In this document: positions 1 to 9,868 of the stretch, one piece after another
Layout of the letters: each line of letters opens with the position of its first letter
Numbering within the stretch: position 1 is the stretch's first letter
Assembly (NCBI GenBank): GCA_900299035.1
Contig: OMIG01000198.1
Span: forward strand, 1-37,934
Length of the DNA: 37,934 nucleotides
Source of the DNA: Pseudomonadota bacterium
GTDB taxonomy: Bacteria; Bdellovibrionota_C; UBA2361; OMII01
Direction of reading: 5' to 3'
The notes under the pieces: model-generated
What the model was told of the DNA's origin: nothing
Database searches by the model: none
Seen by the model: the letters and a program-made list of their open reading frames with translations, nothing else
Position numbers and translations under genes: made by a program

Positions 1-1830
1 AGTGTGTTGGGGTGTGGGTCGGAGTGTGGGTCGGCGTGTTGGTGTTTGTTGGCGTGTGCGTCGGTGAGTGGGTTGGGGTGTGAGTTGGGGTGTGGGTCGG
101 AGTGTGGGTCGGCGTATTAGTTGGCGTATTAGTTGGCGTGTCGGTAGGCGTGTTTGTCGGCGTATGGGTTGGCGTGTGAGTCGGCGAGTGGGTCGGTGTG
201 TGCGTTGGCGTGTGGGTCGGAGTGTGAGTCGGAGTGTGTGTCGGGGTGTGTGTCGGCGTGTGTGTCGGGGTATGCGTTGGTGTATGCGTGGGTGTGTGGG
301 TCGGAGTGTTCGTTGGGGTATTGGTCGGAGTGTTGGTGGGAGTATGAGTCGGAGAGTGGGTCGGTGTGTGGGTCGGTGTGTGCGTTGGGGTGTGGGTCGG
401 GGTATTCGTGTTTGTCGGCGTATGGGTCGGAGTATGAGTTGGGGTGTGTGTTGGGCTGTGAGTAGGCGTGTGAGTAGGGGTGTGGGTCGGGGTATTCGTG
501 TTGGTCGGCGTATGAGTCGGGGTGTTGGTCGGAGTATGGGTCGGCGTGTGAGTTGGAGTGTGGGTCGGGGTATTCGTGTTAGTCGGAGTGTGGGTCGGGG
601 TGTTGGTGTTTGTCGGGGTGTGGGTCGGCGTATGAGTTGGCGTGTGCGTCGGAGTGTGAGTGGGTGTGTGGGTTGGCGTGTTGGTGTTGGTTGGCGTGTG
701 CGTCGGGGTATTCGTGTTGGTTGGGGTGTGGGTAGGAGTGTTGGTATTTGTTGGCGTGTGCGTCGGAGTATTGGTGTTAGTTGGTGTGTGAGTCGGAGTA
801 TTGGTGTTGGTCGGTGTGTGGGTCGGAGTATTGGTGTTGGTTGGCGTGTGGGTCGGAGTGTTGGTGTTAGTCGGGGTGTTGGTCGGCGTATTGGTGTTTG
901 TCGGCGTGTTCGTTGGCGTGTGAGTTGGGGTGTGCGTCGGTGAGTGAGTCGGGGTGTTGGTGTTTGTCGGCGTGTGCGTCGGCGTATTGGTATTGGTTGG
1001 GGTGTGCGTCGGGGTGTTGGTGTTGGTCGGTGTGTTAGTTGGAGTATTAGTGTTGGTCGGAGTGTGCGTTGGGGTGTTGGTTGGAGTGTGAGTCGGTGAG
1101 TGCGTCGGCGTGTTGGTGTTGGTCGGGGTGTGGGTCGGCGTATTGGTGTTGGTGGGGGTGTGGGTCGGCGTGTTTGTGTTAGTTGGCGTGTGCGTCGGGG
1201 TGTGCGTCGGTGAGTGAGTTGGAGTGTGGGTCGGCGTGTTCGTGTTAGTGGGCGTATGAGTTGGGGTGTTCGTGTTGGTAGGCGTGTGGGTTGGCGTATT
1301 TGTGTTTGTCGGGGTGTGCGTCGGAGTGCGGGTCGGGGTGTGAGTCGGCGTATGGGTCGGTGTATTGGTGTTGGTAGGCGTGTGGGTCGGAGTGTTGGTG
1401 TTAGTAGGGGTGTGAGTCGGAGTATTAGTGTTGGTCGGCGTGTGCGTTGGGGTGTGGGTCGGAGTGTGAGTGGGTGAGTGCGTTGGGGTGTTAGTGTTGG
1501 TCGGCGTATGGGTTGGAGTGTTGGTGTTTGTCGGAGTGTGGGTCGGCGTGCGTGTTGGAGTGTGAGTAGGCGAGTGAGTCGGCGTATTCGTGTTGGTTGG
1601 CGTATGGGTTGGGGTATTAGTGTTAGTGGGCGTGTGGGTCGGCGTATTGGTGTTGGTTGGTGTGTGAGAAGGTGTGTTGGTGTTGGTCGGGGTGTGGGTC
1701 GGCGTGTTGGTGTTAGTTGGCGTGTTGGTAGGCGTGTTGGTCGGTGTGTGAGTGGCTGTTGGAGTGTGAGTTGGCGTGCTGGTGCTAGTAGGCGTATGGG
1801 TTGGGGTGTTGGTAGCTGGCAGCGGCGTCG
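1..1830 (-). repeat. Thr/Pro-rich low-complexity stalk, (T-P-T-H/N)n, in the giant CDS
   Basis: The reverse complement translates as [19 protein letters not shown]... for about 600 codons; the plus strand is almost only G and T. Confidence 0.92.
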
Positions 1831-4800
1831 GCGTGTACGTTGCCGGGACATAGTTTCCGATGCAGTAGATCGGGTTGGCGACCGAGCAGTCGTTGGTGGT
1901 GTAGATAATCCACTGAGTGTCGCTATCTGACTTTCCGACTACACCAAGCGAACTTCCGGAGGCAGACCAGTTGGCGCAAGACCAGCTAGAGGCGTATGTG
2001 CCATCAGAGTTGCTGCCAGTGTAGGGACTTGCCGCGCCGCCTGTGGGCAGTGTGCGGTCTTGCTCATAATTAAACTTGTTTGTCCAGGTCGATCCATTCC
2101 AGAGAGCTGCTTCACTTGTGACAACGATCTGGCTGTTCATGTTCCAGATGTTGCGAGTCTGGCTGCTGCTTGGGTCAAGAACGTTCCTGGCGTCCCATCC
2201 GGAGGCAGAGACTAGTGGGTACCATGTTCCGCCGTAGCCCTGTGCCGTTGCGAGGCTTTGGCAGGTCGAGCGCATGTTCTCGACGTTAGCCCACACGCCG
2301 CCGTTATTCTGAGTTGTTGAGACAAAGACAGAGAGGTCTTCGGTCGTGTTTTTCCAGGTGATATTCCAGGTCGGGGTTGGGGTGTTGGTGGGAGTTGGCG
2401 TTGGCGACGGCGTGAAGGTAGCGGGAACGTAGTCTCCTATGCAGTATATGGGCCGAGTATTGTTACAGGTTGTGGTAGTGATATTGATATGGCTTGTAGT
2501 ACCGATTTGGCTCCCAATGACGCCCGATGAGCCGCTGGTCGAATCCGTCCAGTCATTACATGTTCCAGATGCTGAGTAGTAGCCAGTAGTAGCCGAGCCT
2601 GTCCAGGGTCTGTAGGTCGTGCCAATCAGGCTGGTTCGGGCTTCGTTGTAGCCGAGCTTGTAAGAGATAGAGTTGCTCCAAAAAGCGCTCTCGCTTGTTG
2701 CAACAATCTGGCTGTACATGTTCCAGATGTTTCTGGTCTGACTGCTGTTCGGGTCAGTGACGTTAATAGCGTCCCAAGTGCTGGTCGAGGCTAGCGGGTA
2801 CCAGGTGCCCCCGTACCCTGCTGCTGTTGCGAGTGATTGGCAGGTTGAGCGCATGTTCTCAAGGCTTGCCCATCCGCCGCCGGTATTTGTGGTTGATGAC
2901 ACAAAGATCGAGAGGTCTGTGGTTGCGTTTTTCCAGGTGATGTTCCAGGTTGGCGTGGGAGTCGGGGTGTTAGTAGCCGCAGGGGTGTTAGTTGCGGTCG
3001 GCGAGTGAGTCGGCGTGTGGGTCGGAGTATTTGTATTCGTTGGCGTATGCGTCGGAGTTCTAGTGTTAGTCGGCGTGTTCGTCGGCGTGTTCGTCGGCGT
3101 GTTCGTCGGCGTGATCGTCGGCGTGTTCGTTACGGTGGGAGTCGGAGTCGGGGTGTCGGGAAAAGCGACGATGTCAGCCTCACCTCCGCCAACATCAGTA
3201 AGTGAGTACCACGGGGAGTAGTCCATGAAGGGATAGAACTGCAATCGCGCCCGCCAGTGGTAGGCGGTGCCGACGGAGAGGCTCGATATTGCGTTAGTCA
3301 GGTCTGTGCCGGCTAGTCCGATGTCGGTGTACGAGCCCGCGGTCAAGCTGGTGTTGTCGAAAGCGCTCGATACTGCTTTGCTCTCGACAAGGAGACGCGC
3401 TCTCGTTCGGCCGACAGAAGACCGCGCCTTGAGTCGAACGCTGTAGGAGGTGTTGATGGTATCGGCTTGAAGCTGAACCACTGTTCCGCTGGAGTTGAGC
3501 TGGCGAGGGGCAACGGCAATACCTTTTCCTCCGTTGCCGTAGTAGAGGTAGGTCTGGCCCTCGTCCGCTGTGCCATTGTCGTACGTGAAGGCTCCGATGA
3601 GAACATCCGAGTATCCGTCGCCGTTGGTATCGCCCGCACCAGCCACGAAGTAGCCGTAGTTTGAACTCGCCTGGTTTGACTCGGCCGTCCAAGCCGCGGT
3701 CGTTCCTAGCCCGGTTGCCGAGCCGAGATAAATATACCCTCGGCCCTCATCGGTTTCGCCGTTGTCATAGTTGTGAGCAGCAACGACGATGTCTGAATAT
3801 CCGTCTCCGTTTACGTCTCCAGCGGATGCCGCTCGCACACCGAACTGGGCACTAGCCTGATTCGACTCTCCTGACCATGCCGCGGTTGTCGCAAGTCCTG
3901 TCGCAGAGCCATGGTACACAACGGCTCTTCCTTCATCGAGCTGGCCGTTGTCATATGAGTAAGCGCCAACCACAACGTCAGAGTACCCGTCTTTGTTCAC
4001 GTCTCCGGCGCTAGAAACCGATACAGCAAAGTTGGCAGACGCCTGGTTGGCTTCCGCCGACCAGGAAGCAGTGGTGACAAGCCCTGAAGAAGAGCCCAGA
4101 AACACCTGCGCCCTACCCTCGTCGGTTTCGCCGTTATCGTAGGCGTATGAGCCGATGATGACGTCTGAGTAGCCGTCTCGGTTAACATCCCCAGCCGTAT
4201 TTACGGCCTGGCCAAGCTGGGCACTATCCTGATTGGACTCGGTCGTCCACGCCACGGCGGTCGATAGGCCTGTGGAGGAACCGAGATAGAGGAAGGCTTG
4301 GCCCTCGTCAGCCGAGCCATTGTCGTACTTCCATGCGCCAATTATGACATCGCCGTAACCATCCCCGTTCACGTCTCCTGCGCCGGCAACTGACGAACCG
4401 TATTCGGCGCTAGCCTGATTTGACTCGCTTGTCCAAGCGGCGGTCGTTGCAAGCCCCGTGGATGACCCGTGATAGAGATAGACTCGTCCCTCATCAACTT
4501 GACCATTGTCGTACGATGCAGCCCCGATAAGAACGTCGGAATATCCATCACCGTTCACGTCGCCGGCTCCAGAGACCTTGCCGCCATAATACCCGTTTGC
4601 TTGATTAGACTCGCCTGTCCAGGCAGCTGTTGTGGCAAGGCCAGTGGATGTTCCCAGAAAGAGCTGCGCTAGTCCCTCATCGGTCTGGCCGTTGTCGTAG
4701 GAGAGCACTCCGATAACAACATCGGAGTATCCATCGCCATTGACGTCACCAGCACTTGCCAAAGAATATCCGGTATATCCATTTGTCTGGTTGGATTCCG

Positions 4801-7165
4801 TGCTCCAGCCGGATGCCGTTGCTAGACCATTAGCTGAGCCAACAAACAGGTACGCCTGCCCCTCGTCACCTTGGCCGTTGTCGAAGCCAAACGCTCCAAC
4901 GAGGATATCCGAGTAGCCGTCGCCGTTGACGTCGCCAGCAGCTCCGCTTGAAACTCCGAAATAAGCTGATGCTTGGTTGCCTTCGGCAGTCCATGACGAA
5001 GTTGTCGCGAGTCCTGACGAGGTGCCGAGGTACAGGTACGTTTGGCCTTCGCCGTTTGAGCCATTGCTAAACTGATACGCGCCTACAATGACGTCTCCGT
5101 ACCCGTCACCGTTTGTGTCCCCGGCGCTGCCAACGGAGTAGCCATAAAAAGAGTTGTTTTGGGATGATGAGCCCGTCCAGGAAGCAGTAGTGGCCGGGCC
5201 AGACGCGGACCCGAGGTACAGGTACGCTCTGCCCTGGCCGTTGGTGTGGTTGTTTGCGCCTACGATAATGTCCGCGTAGCCGTCACCGTTGACGTCTCCA
5301 GCGGTTGCGACGGGGGCACCGAAGTATGCGCTGGTGGAGTTTGATTCGACCGCCCAGCCTACTGTAGTCGGCAAGCCAGTTGCTGAACCGAAGTACACCC
5401 AAGCTTTACCCTCATCTGTCTGGCCGTTAGCGAGCTTGTAGGCACCGACAATCACGTCAGCATACCCGTCCCCGTTGACGTCGCCGGCCGATGCGACGTG
5501 TCTCCCAAAAATTGCCCCTGCGGCATTGGATTCCCTGGTCCAGGCTGCTGTAGTTGCCAAGCCGGTAGCGGAACCGTGGTAGACGAAGGCCATTCCCTCA
5601 TCGTTTTGGCCGTTGTCATACGCGTATGCGCCGACGATGACGTCAGAATACCCATCGCCGTTTACGTCTCCCGCAGTTGCAGCCTGAGCCCCAAATCCGG
5701 CAGAAGCCTGATTAGACTCGCGCGTCCATGCCGCGGTAGTGGCGAGGCCCGAGGACGAACCGTGGAACACAAAAGCGAGTCCCTCGCTGTTTTGGCCGTT
5801 GGAGTACTGCAGGGCCCCGATGATGACGTCCGAGTATCCGTCACCGTTGACGTCACCGGCAGTCGCAACAGAGTATCCGAACAGGGCTGAAGCCTGATTG
5901 CCCTCCTGAGACCACGCTGCAGTAGTGACGAGGCCTGTCGCGGAGCCGAGGTACAGGAATGCAATACCTTCGTCAGTGCTTCCGTTGTCGTAGGTGTGGC
6001 TGCCGACGAGCACGTCCGAGTAGCCGTCGCCGTTAACATCCCCCGCTGTTGCAACCGAAAAGCCGAGCTGGGCGGAAATCTGATTCGCCTCTGTGGTCCA
6101 GGCTGCAGAAGAGGCGACAGGATCCACTGTCACCGGATAGACAGCATGAGAGTCATCAAAGCTTATGTCGAGCTGCCCCCCAGCTCGGCTCTCTGCGTAC
6201 GACATCCTGCCCGGCAGCTCCTGGCCCTTCGCGTCCCAGATCTTAAGGCCGGCGTACGTCAGGACCGGGGCGCCGTTCTTCGAGAACGAGAGCGCGGAGC
6301 TGCTCTGGCTAGAGACTTTTAGGCCGGTAGTGACCTTGCCGCGCAGCACAACTTCGCCTGAGGCTGCCGGGTGTGGCTTCTCATGCAGCGTAAACCCTTG
6401 CTCAATGCCCTGCGGAGAGTTTTTGTACCACTCGGTGAGCTCTGCGCCTCGCAAGAGCAGTACTGAGTCCTGGTCTTGAGAAGGCTTCGCTGCGGCCGGC
6501 AGCTCCCTGGTTGCCCCTCCACGCCGTAGCTGGTGAAGCTCATACGACCAGCTCCAATCAGGTTTCTCGTTGGACGAAGTCTTGCTTCGTTTCGCAAGAA
6601 CTTCAGGATCGGCGTTCGCGCCCGCTTTTTCAGCTTGGCTGCTCGGGGAGATGTGCCAGCGCTTTTGATCGATGGTTGAGGTTAGGCTCTGGGGACGGTT
6701 GTTGAGTGCAAAGCCACTCGCCGCTGAACCGGACAGGGGCTTCGGTGCTAGGTCTTGCTTGAGGAGCTGCTCCTGGATCTGAGCCATCCATGACTGGGGG
6801 ATCTCAGGCTGCGTGGCTTGATTCGACTTGGCCTCGTCTTGCAGACGGAGAAGCTTGAGCGTGTCGGGTTGGCTGCTGCGTACTTCCCACATGTTTCCAG
6901 AGGCAGTCGCTGCGATGAGGGCCAGGAACGCAAGGAAAAAGAAAACGTGGAGGCTGGTGCTCGTAATAACGAGCCCATTCGGATCCGTCGAAGTTGAATC
7001 ACTCGTGTGCTCAGAGCGAGCTGGAGCGCGGCACACGTCGGGTGCGCCACACAGCTCCTGCGAGGAGCTGTGGCGTGCAGCCAGAGCCGAGTCCTTTTTC
7101 GGCTCTCTATATTCCGAGTCAGTGTTGACTGTCTTCAAATCACGCCGCCGAACTATTCCAATCAC
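1..7165 (-). CDS. Giant secreted/surface FG-GAP repeat protein with two DUF1554-like modules and a Thr/Pro-rich stalk; 3' end truncated by the window edge
   Basis: Not in the ORF track because no stop occurs in the window. One minus frame (codon high coordinate congruent to 1 mod 3) checked at 7165, 3661, 2935, 2431, 1849 and 22. Start GTG at 7165 follows an in-frame TAA ([26 protein letters not shown]...). Hydrophobic segment [19 protein letters not shown], then repeats of [35 protein letters not shown] 7138 is an alternative start. Confidence 0.9.
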   Translation of the reverse strand, partial: MIGIVRRRDLKTVNTDSEYREPKKDSALAARHSSSQELCGAPDVCRAPARSEHTSDSTSTDPNGLVITSTSLHVFFFLAFLALIAATASGNMWEVRSSQPDTLKLLRLQDEAKSNQATQPEIPQSWMAQIQEQLLKQDLAPKPLSGSAASGFALNNRPQSLTSTIDQKRWHISPSSQAEKAGANADPEVLAKRSKTSSNEKPDWSWSYELHQLRRGGATRELPAAAKPSQDQDSVLLLRGAELTEWYKNSPQGIEQGFTLHEKPHPAASGEVVLRGKVTTGLKVSSQSSSALSFSKNGAPVLTYAGLKIWDAKGQELPGRMSYAESRAGGQLDISFDDSHAVYPVTVDPVASSAAWTTEANQISAQLGFSVATAGDVNGDGYSDVLVGSHTYDNGSTDEGIAFLYLGSATGLVTTAAWSQEGNQASALFGYSVATAGDVNGDGYSDVIIGALQYSNGQNSEGLAFVFHGSSSGLATTAAWTRESNQASAGFGAQAATAGDVNGDGYSDVIVGAYAYDNGQNDEGMAFVYHGSATGLATTAAWTRESNAAGAIFGRHVASAGDVNGDGYADVIVGAYKLANGQTDEGKAWVYFGSATGLPTTVGWAVESNSTSAYFGAPVATAGDVNGDGYADIIVGANNHTNGQGRAYLYLGSASGPATTASWTGSSSQNNSFYGYSVGSAGDTNGDGYGDVIVGAYQFSNGSNGEGQTYLYLGTSSGLATTSSWTAEGNQASAYFGVSSGAAGDVNGDGYSDILVGAFGFDNGQGDEGQAYLFVGSANGLATASGWSTESNQTNGYTGYSLASAGDVNGDGYSDVVIGVLSYDNGQTDEGLAQLFLGTSTGLATTAAWTGESNQANGYYGGKVSGAGDVNGDGYSDVLIGAASYDNGQVDEGRVYLYHGSSTGLATTAAWTSESNQASAEYGSSVAGAGDVNGDGYGDVIIGAWKYDNGSADEGQAFLYLGSSTGLSTAVAWTTESNQDSAQLGQAVNTAGDVNRDGYSDVIIGSYAYDNGETDEGRAQVFLGSSSGLVTTASWSAEANQASANFAVSVSSAGDVNKDGYSDVVVGAYSYDNGQLDEGRAVVYHGSATGLATTAAWSGESNQASAQFGVRAASAGDVNGDGYSDIVVAAHNYDNGETDEGRGYIYLGSATGLGTTAAWTAESNQASSNYGYFVAGAGDTNGDGYSDVLIGAFTYDNGTADEGQTYLYYGNGGKGIAVAPRQLNSSGTVVQLQADTINTSYSVRLKARSSVGRTRARLLVESKAVSSAFDNTSLTAGSYTDIGLAGTDLTNAISSLSVGTAYHWRARLQFYPFMDYSPWYSLTDVGGGEADIVAFPDTPTPTPTVTNTPTITPTNTPTNTPTNTPTNTRTPTHTPTNTNTPTHTPTHSPTATNTPAATNTPTPTPTWNITWKNATTDLSIFVSSTTNTGGGWASLENMRSTCQSLATAAGYGGTWYPLASTSTWDAINVTDPNSSQTRNIWNMYSQIVATSESAFWSNSISYKLGYNEARTSLIGTTYRPWTGSATTGYYSASGTCNDWTDSTSGSSGVIGSQIGTTSHINITTTTCNNTRPIYCIGDYVPATFTPSPTPTPTNTPTPTWNITWKNTTEDLSVFVSTTQNNGGVWANVENMRSTCQSLATAQGYGGTWYPLVSASGWDARNVLDPSSSQTRNIWNMNSQIVVTSEAALWNGSTWTNKFNYEQDRTLPTGGAASPYTGSNSDGTYASSWSCANWSASGSSLGVVGKSDSDTQWIIYTTNDCSVANPIYCIGNYVPATYTPTPLPATNTPTHTPTSTSTPTHTPTATHTPTNTPTNTPTNTNTPTHTPTNTNTPSHTPTNTNTPTHTPTNTNTPTHTPTNTNTPTHSPTHTPTRTPTHTPTNTNTPTHTPTNTNTPTHSPTHTPTHTPTHTPTNTNTPTHTPTNTNTPTHTPTNTNTPTHTPTHTPTRTPTHTPTNTNTPTHTPTNTNTPTHTPTNTNTPTHTPTHSPTHTPTHTPTNTNTPTHTPTNTNTPTHTPTNTNTPTHSPTHTPTNTPTHTPTNTNTPTNTPTNTNTPTHTPTNTNTPTHTPTNTNTPTHSPTHTPTHTPTNTPTNTNTPTNTPTNTNTPTHTPTNTNTPTHTPTNTNTPTHTPTNTNTPTHTPTNTNTPTHTPTNTNTPTHTPTNTNTPTHTPTHTPTHTPTHTPTHTPTNTNTPTHTPTNTNTPTHTPTHTPTHTPTNTPTHTPTNTNTPTHTPTHTPTHSPTHTPTHTPTHTPTNTNTPTHTPTHTPTHTPTHSPTHTPTNTPTNTPTNTPTHTPTHTPTHTPTHTPTHTPTHTPTHTPTHTPTHTPTHSPTHTPTHTPTNTPTDTPTNTPTNTPTHTPTHTPTHTPTHSPTHTPTNTNTPTHTPTHTPTH
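1835..2960 (-). repeat. Two tandem DUF1554/endostatin-like (C-type-lectin-like) modules, about 579-nt offset
   Basis: Both copies read [16 protein letters not shown]...[25 protein letters not shown]...[26 protein letters not shown]...C..W...PIYCIG.YVPAT. 'gctgt(t/a)catgttccagatgtt' occurs at about 2132 and 2711. Confidence 0.72.
3000..3160 (-). repeat. Second, shorter Thr/Pro-rich linker between the DUF1554-like modules and the FG-GAP part
   Basis: Translates as [55 protein letters not shown] in the same frame. Confidence 0.85.
3600..6090 (-). repeat. 14 tandem FG-GAP/VCBS-type repeats within the giant CDS, 186-nt (62-aa) period
   Basis: Start of the DGDGY-encoding motif (plus strand ccRtcnccgtt) at about 3615, 3801, 3987, 4173, 4359, 4545, 4731, 4917, 5103, 5280, 5466, 5652, 5838 and 6024: twelve 186-nt intervals and one of 177. 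Confidence 0.92.
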
Positions 7166-7536
7166 TTATCGTTAAGATAGGGGGGCGTTTTTAGAGGATT
7201 CGTGTAAGCGAAAATGGCATTTGATCTGCGAAAAAGCCGGTCGCGTTGGGGCCCCTGCTGAGCGGGAAAATGGGGCGATTGAACCCGTGTTTCTGGGTGG
7301 CGTATGGGACCACCGTCCTAGAAACTCGGAAAAATTTGCCGGTGGAACCAGCAGGAGGGGGCGTCTTAGACGACCTGCCCGATCGAGCCATGGGCAGGAC
7401 CGGCTAACCATCTGACACTAGGTGGCGGTGACAACGGTCACAAGATCCGCGATCTGATCTCTAGCTGACGACGACGAGGGCACTCCCGACTTTCAGGCGT
7501 GATGTTGAACGCGCAAAAAAAGTACAAGCTCGTTAC

Positions 7537-7565
7537 AAAAAAGAAGAATCGCTCTGCGAGTGATT
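7537..7565 (-). terminator. Rho-independent-type terminator downstream of the pseudouridine synthase gene
   Basis: AATCACTC-gca-GAGCGATT hairpin on the minus strand followed by cttctttttt. Confidence 0.6.
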
Positions 7566-7617
7566 TAGCTTTTGGAAAGCCAGTCAACCACAGTCTCGCT
7601 GGCTGTGCCGCGATTCC

Positions 7618-8589
7618 CTAGCGATTAATCCAGCCAGGGCAGAGCTCGTGCGGCAGCTCTACGTGCAGCGCGTGTCCAGAGGCAGGATGAGGGATCGCGA
7701 GTGAACAGCTCACGAGGTGAAGGTATGACGCTGAGTCGCCGCCGTAAAAGTTGTCGCCGAAGATCGGCGCTGCCTGAGAGGCAGCGTGCACGCGGATCTG
7801 GTGTGTGCGGCCGCTCACGGGTTCAGCTTTTACCACTGTCACAGAAGAGCCTTCTGACTTGGCAAGGTGGCTGCGGGTGAGGTGCGTGAGGGCTGGCTGT
7901 CCCTCGAGGCCTCCGAGAGCGGTTGTTCTCAACACGGGGTGTCGCGGGTCACGCGCGATCGGCAGATCAACTGAAACGCGCTCCCACGCCACAGGAGCTG
8001 TCGTTGCAAGAAAGTAGGTCTTGTGCGCCTTGCGACTCTCGAAGCACTGCTGGAGCTTCGCGTGAGCATCAGGGTGAAGGCTGACTACGAGGAGCCCCTG
8101 AGCAGAGACGTCGAGGCGCGAGGGCATGTGCACCGGCTTCTTGAAGAGTTTTTCTAGAGAGGCCTTGAGGCTAAAGTGCCGCTGCTCCTTGGCGGGCATG
8201 CTTGAGAGCCTTGGAGGCTTGTAGACAACAGCGACGGCATCATCTTGGTAGATGACGAATCGCTCCTCAAACTTCGGGAACAGCGCGTGTGCCTCTGAGA
8301 TCGGAAATTTAGGCTCGTAGTACTCAACTTTGCACGGAAATGGCAGCGGCTGATCGCCGAGCGCCTCTCGGCCGTTCACGTACACGCCGCCGAAGTCGAA
8401 GCGCTCTGGCCAAGACTCTTCGGGGATGTGGGGAAAGCGATGGAGCAGCAGTGGCAGCAGCGAGGTGGGCCCGTCAGATGGCGTGAGAAGCGTTACACAG
8501 TGGTAGGCGGTGCGCAGCGTTGATGTGACTCGGGCTAAGTCTGCTGGAGCGGCGCTGGGGGGAAGCGATGCAGGCTTTGAGTCGCTCAT
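7618..8589 (-). CDS. RluA-family RNA pseudouridine synthase-like protein
   Basis: VIYQDDAVAVVYKPPRLSSMP...HMPSRLDVSAQGLLVVS...KTYFLAT...GRTHQIRVHAA...IFGDNFYGG; catalytic-type Asp in the RLD motif is retained. Confidence 0.88.
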   Translation of the reverse strand: MSDSKPASLPPSAAPADLARVTSTLRTAYHCVTLLTPSDGPTSLLPLLLHRFPHIPEESWPERFDFGGVYVNGREALGDQPLPFPCKVEYYEPKFPISEAHALFPKFEERFVIYQDDAVAVVYKPPRLSSMPAKEQRHFSLKASLEKLFKKPVHMPSRLDVSAQGLLVVSLHPDAHAKLQQCFESRKAHKTYFLATTAPVAWERVSVDLPIARDPRHPVLRTTALGGLEGQPALTHLTRSHLAKSEGSSVTVVKAEPVSGRTHQIRVHAASQAAPIFGDNFYGGDSASYLHLVSCSLAIPHPASGHALHVELPHELCPGWINR

Positions 8590-8621
8590 GGCGAGAATGC
8601 GCCAAAGACAGCGCCCTACCT

Positions 8622-9293
8622 CTACTGCCTCTTGAAGTTCTTGTACTTCTTGAGGGCGTGGTCGAGGCGCGAGAGGCGATCCACAAGCTCTGAAGGGGGC
8701 AGGGACGCAGAGAGAGGCTCAGGCCTTGCGAGCCCGAGGGCTGCTTCGAGCTGGGTGAGGCGCTGGACTCGGTCAGGGGTCAGCTCCTTTGCGATGTTCG
8801 ATCGCAGCAGTTCTGCGCGAGCCACGCGCACGTCGACTAGCTGCTGGAGCGGACCAAAGTGGTTGAACTGGATCGCGAGGGACGGGTCTTCAGGCGGGCA
8901 GTCCGGGATGGACGCTATGATCGATGCGGTGCTTGAGAGGAGCGCCGGAGTAACGTTGGCGAACACGACGTCTCCGTTAGAGTTGAACGCCATGGCAGTG
9001 GCGACGCTGTCCTCAGAGAGGGCAGAGGAGTCGACTGAGAACGAGATGTCGTAGAGCTTGTCGCCAACCTTCTCAATCTTGGTGTCTTCAATCTGGAGCG
9101 TCTCGCCGGCGGACATCACCAGGCCGACAGCTTTGCTCGGCTCAGGCTTTGACTCGACTTTTACCTTGATTGCCACTTTTCCCGAATTCGGGGCCGCAGA
9201 TGCCGGCTGGGCCGACAGCGCGAGGGACAGGAGCGCCAGAGTGACGATTGCTAGGAGGCTTGTGCGTCGAGTAGTCATCGCGGTTTCTCTCAC
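8622..9293 (-). CDS. Secreted protein of unknown function (signal peptide, predicted beta region, C-terminal helical tail)
   Basis: GTG start at 9293 overlaps the upstream TGA (GTGA); ATG at 9278 also possible. MTTRRTSLLAIVTLALLSLALSAQPASAA signal peptide. Confidence 0.8.
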   Translation of the reverse strand: MRETAMTTRRTSLLAIVTLALLSLALSAQPASAAPNSGKVAIKVKVESKPEPSKAVGLVMSAGETLQIEDTKIEKVGDKLYDISFSVDSSALSEDSVATAMAFNSNGDVVFANVTPALLSSTASIIASIPDCPPEDPSLAIQFNHFGPLQQLVDVRVARAELLRSNIAKELTPDRVQRLTQLEAALGLARPEPLSASLPPSELVDRLSRLDHALKKYKNFKRQ

Positions 9294-9868
9294 TGGCTAA
9301 TCGACGCTGAGATGTCTTTAAGGGACTTGAGGGCAGCTTCAAGATTCTGCGTGTCTCGCTCGAGAGACTTCGACTTTGCGATCAGCGTCCCTAACTCATG
9401 CTTGATGCGCGCATTTGGGTCGTCCGGCGAAACTTCGACGCGGAAGTTCTGGATGCAGGGGCGCTTGATCATGTAGCGGGCAGAGGTTGAGAGTGAGCCG
9501 TCTGGCTGGTGCACGATGAACTGGTACGTCATGGCAGCGAGCGGCGCCGGCACCGTGAGGGTGAACTCCGCGTGGTCAACCTTGTTCAGCGCCCCGAGCG
9601 GAAACGCTATGTCCATGAAGCGGCCGTCGCGCGAGCCGACGAGGCGAATCTTTGATTCGACGTCCCGCGAGTTGACGAGCTCTACGGTAAGCTGCATCGG
9701 TGAGCCAGGAAGGGGCACCTTGGCGGCTTCGGGCTGCCGATGCCCGAGCTGGAGCTTTGAGGTGGCAGCAGCTGGAGCGTCTTGCGCCGCGGCTGGTCCA
9801 GAGAAGCTAGCTGCAAGGCTTACAGCCGGGATGAGCGAAAGGAACAGTCGTCGAACCATCTGGGACAT
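9290..9868 (-). CDS. Secreted protein of unknown function (signal peptide, beta region, C-terminal coiled-coil-like tail)
   Basis: ATG at 9868 overlaps the kinase stop (TAATG); MSQMVRRLFLSLIPAVSLAASFSGPAAAQ signal peptide. The ORF track extends to a TTG at 9892. Confidence 0.8.
   Translation of the reverse strand: MSQMVRRLFLSLIPAVSLAASFSGPAAAQDAPAAATSKLQLGHRQPEAAKVPLPGSPMQLTVELVNSRDVESKIRLVGSRDGRFMDIAFPLGALNKVDHAEFTLTVPAPLAAMTYQFIVHQPDGSLSTSARYMIKRPCIQNFRVEVSPDDPNARIKHELGTLIAKSKSLERDTQNLEAALKSLKDISASISQ

Noticed and set aside
68-943. Plus-strand ORFs in 68-1930 rich in G, R, V, W ([16 protein letters not shown]...)
   Set aside because: Antisense translation of the Thr/Pro repeat; the minus frame gives TPTHTPTN continuous with recognisable domains.
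1-1830. CRISPR array or minisatellite
   Set aside because: No constant repeat/unique spacer pattern; the periodicity is codon-based and encodes T-P-T-H/N.
3294-6054. Minus ORFs such as 3343-3639 and 5662-6054 and plus ORFs such as 5498-5890
   Set aside because: Out-of-frame or antisense readings of the FG-GAP repeats; the true frame runs through without stops.
7190-7440. Cyclic-di-GMP (GEMM) riboswitch upstream of the giant gene
   Set aside because: I looked for GEMM core sequences on both strands and did not find a convincing match; left as unclassified structure.
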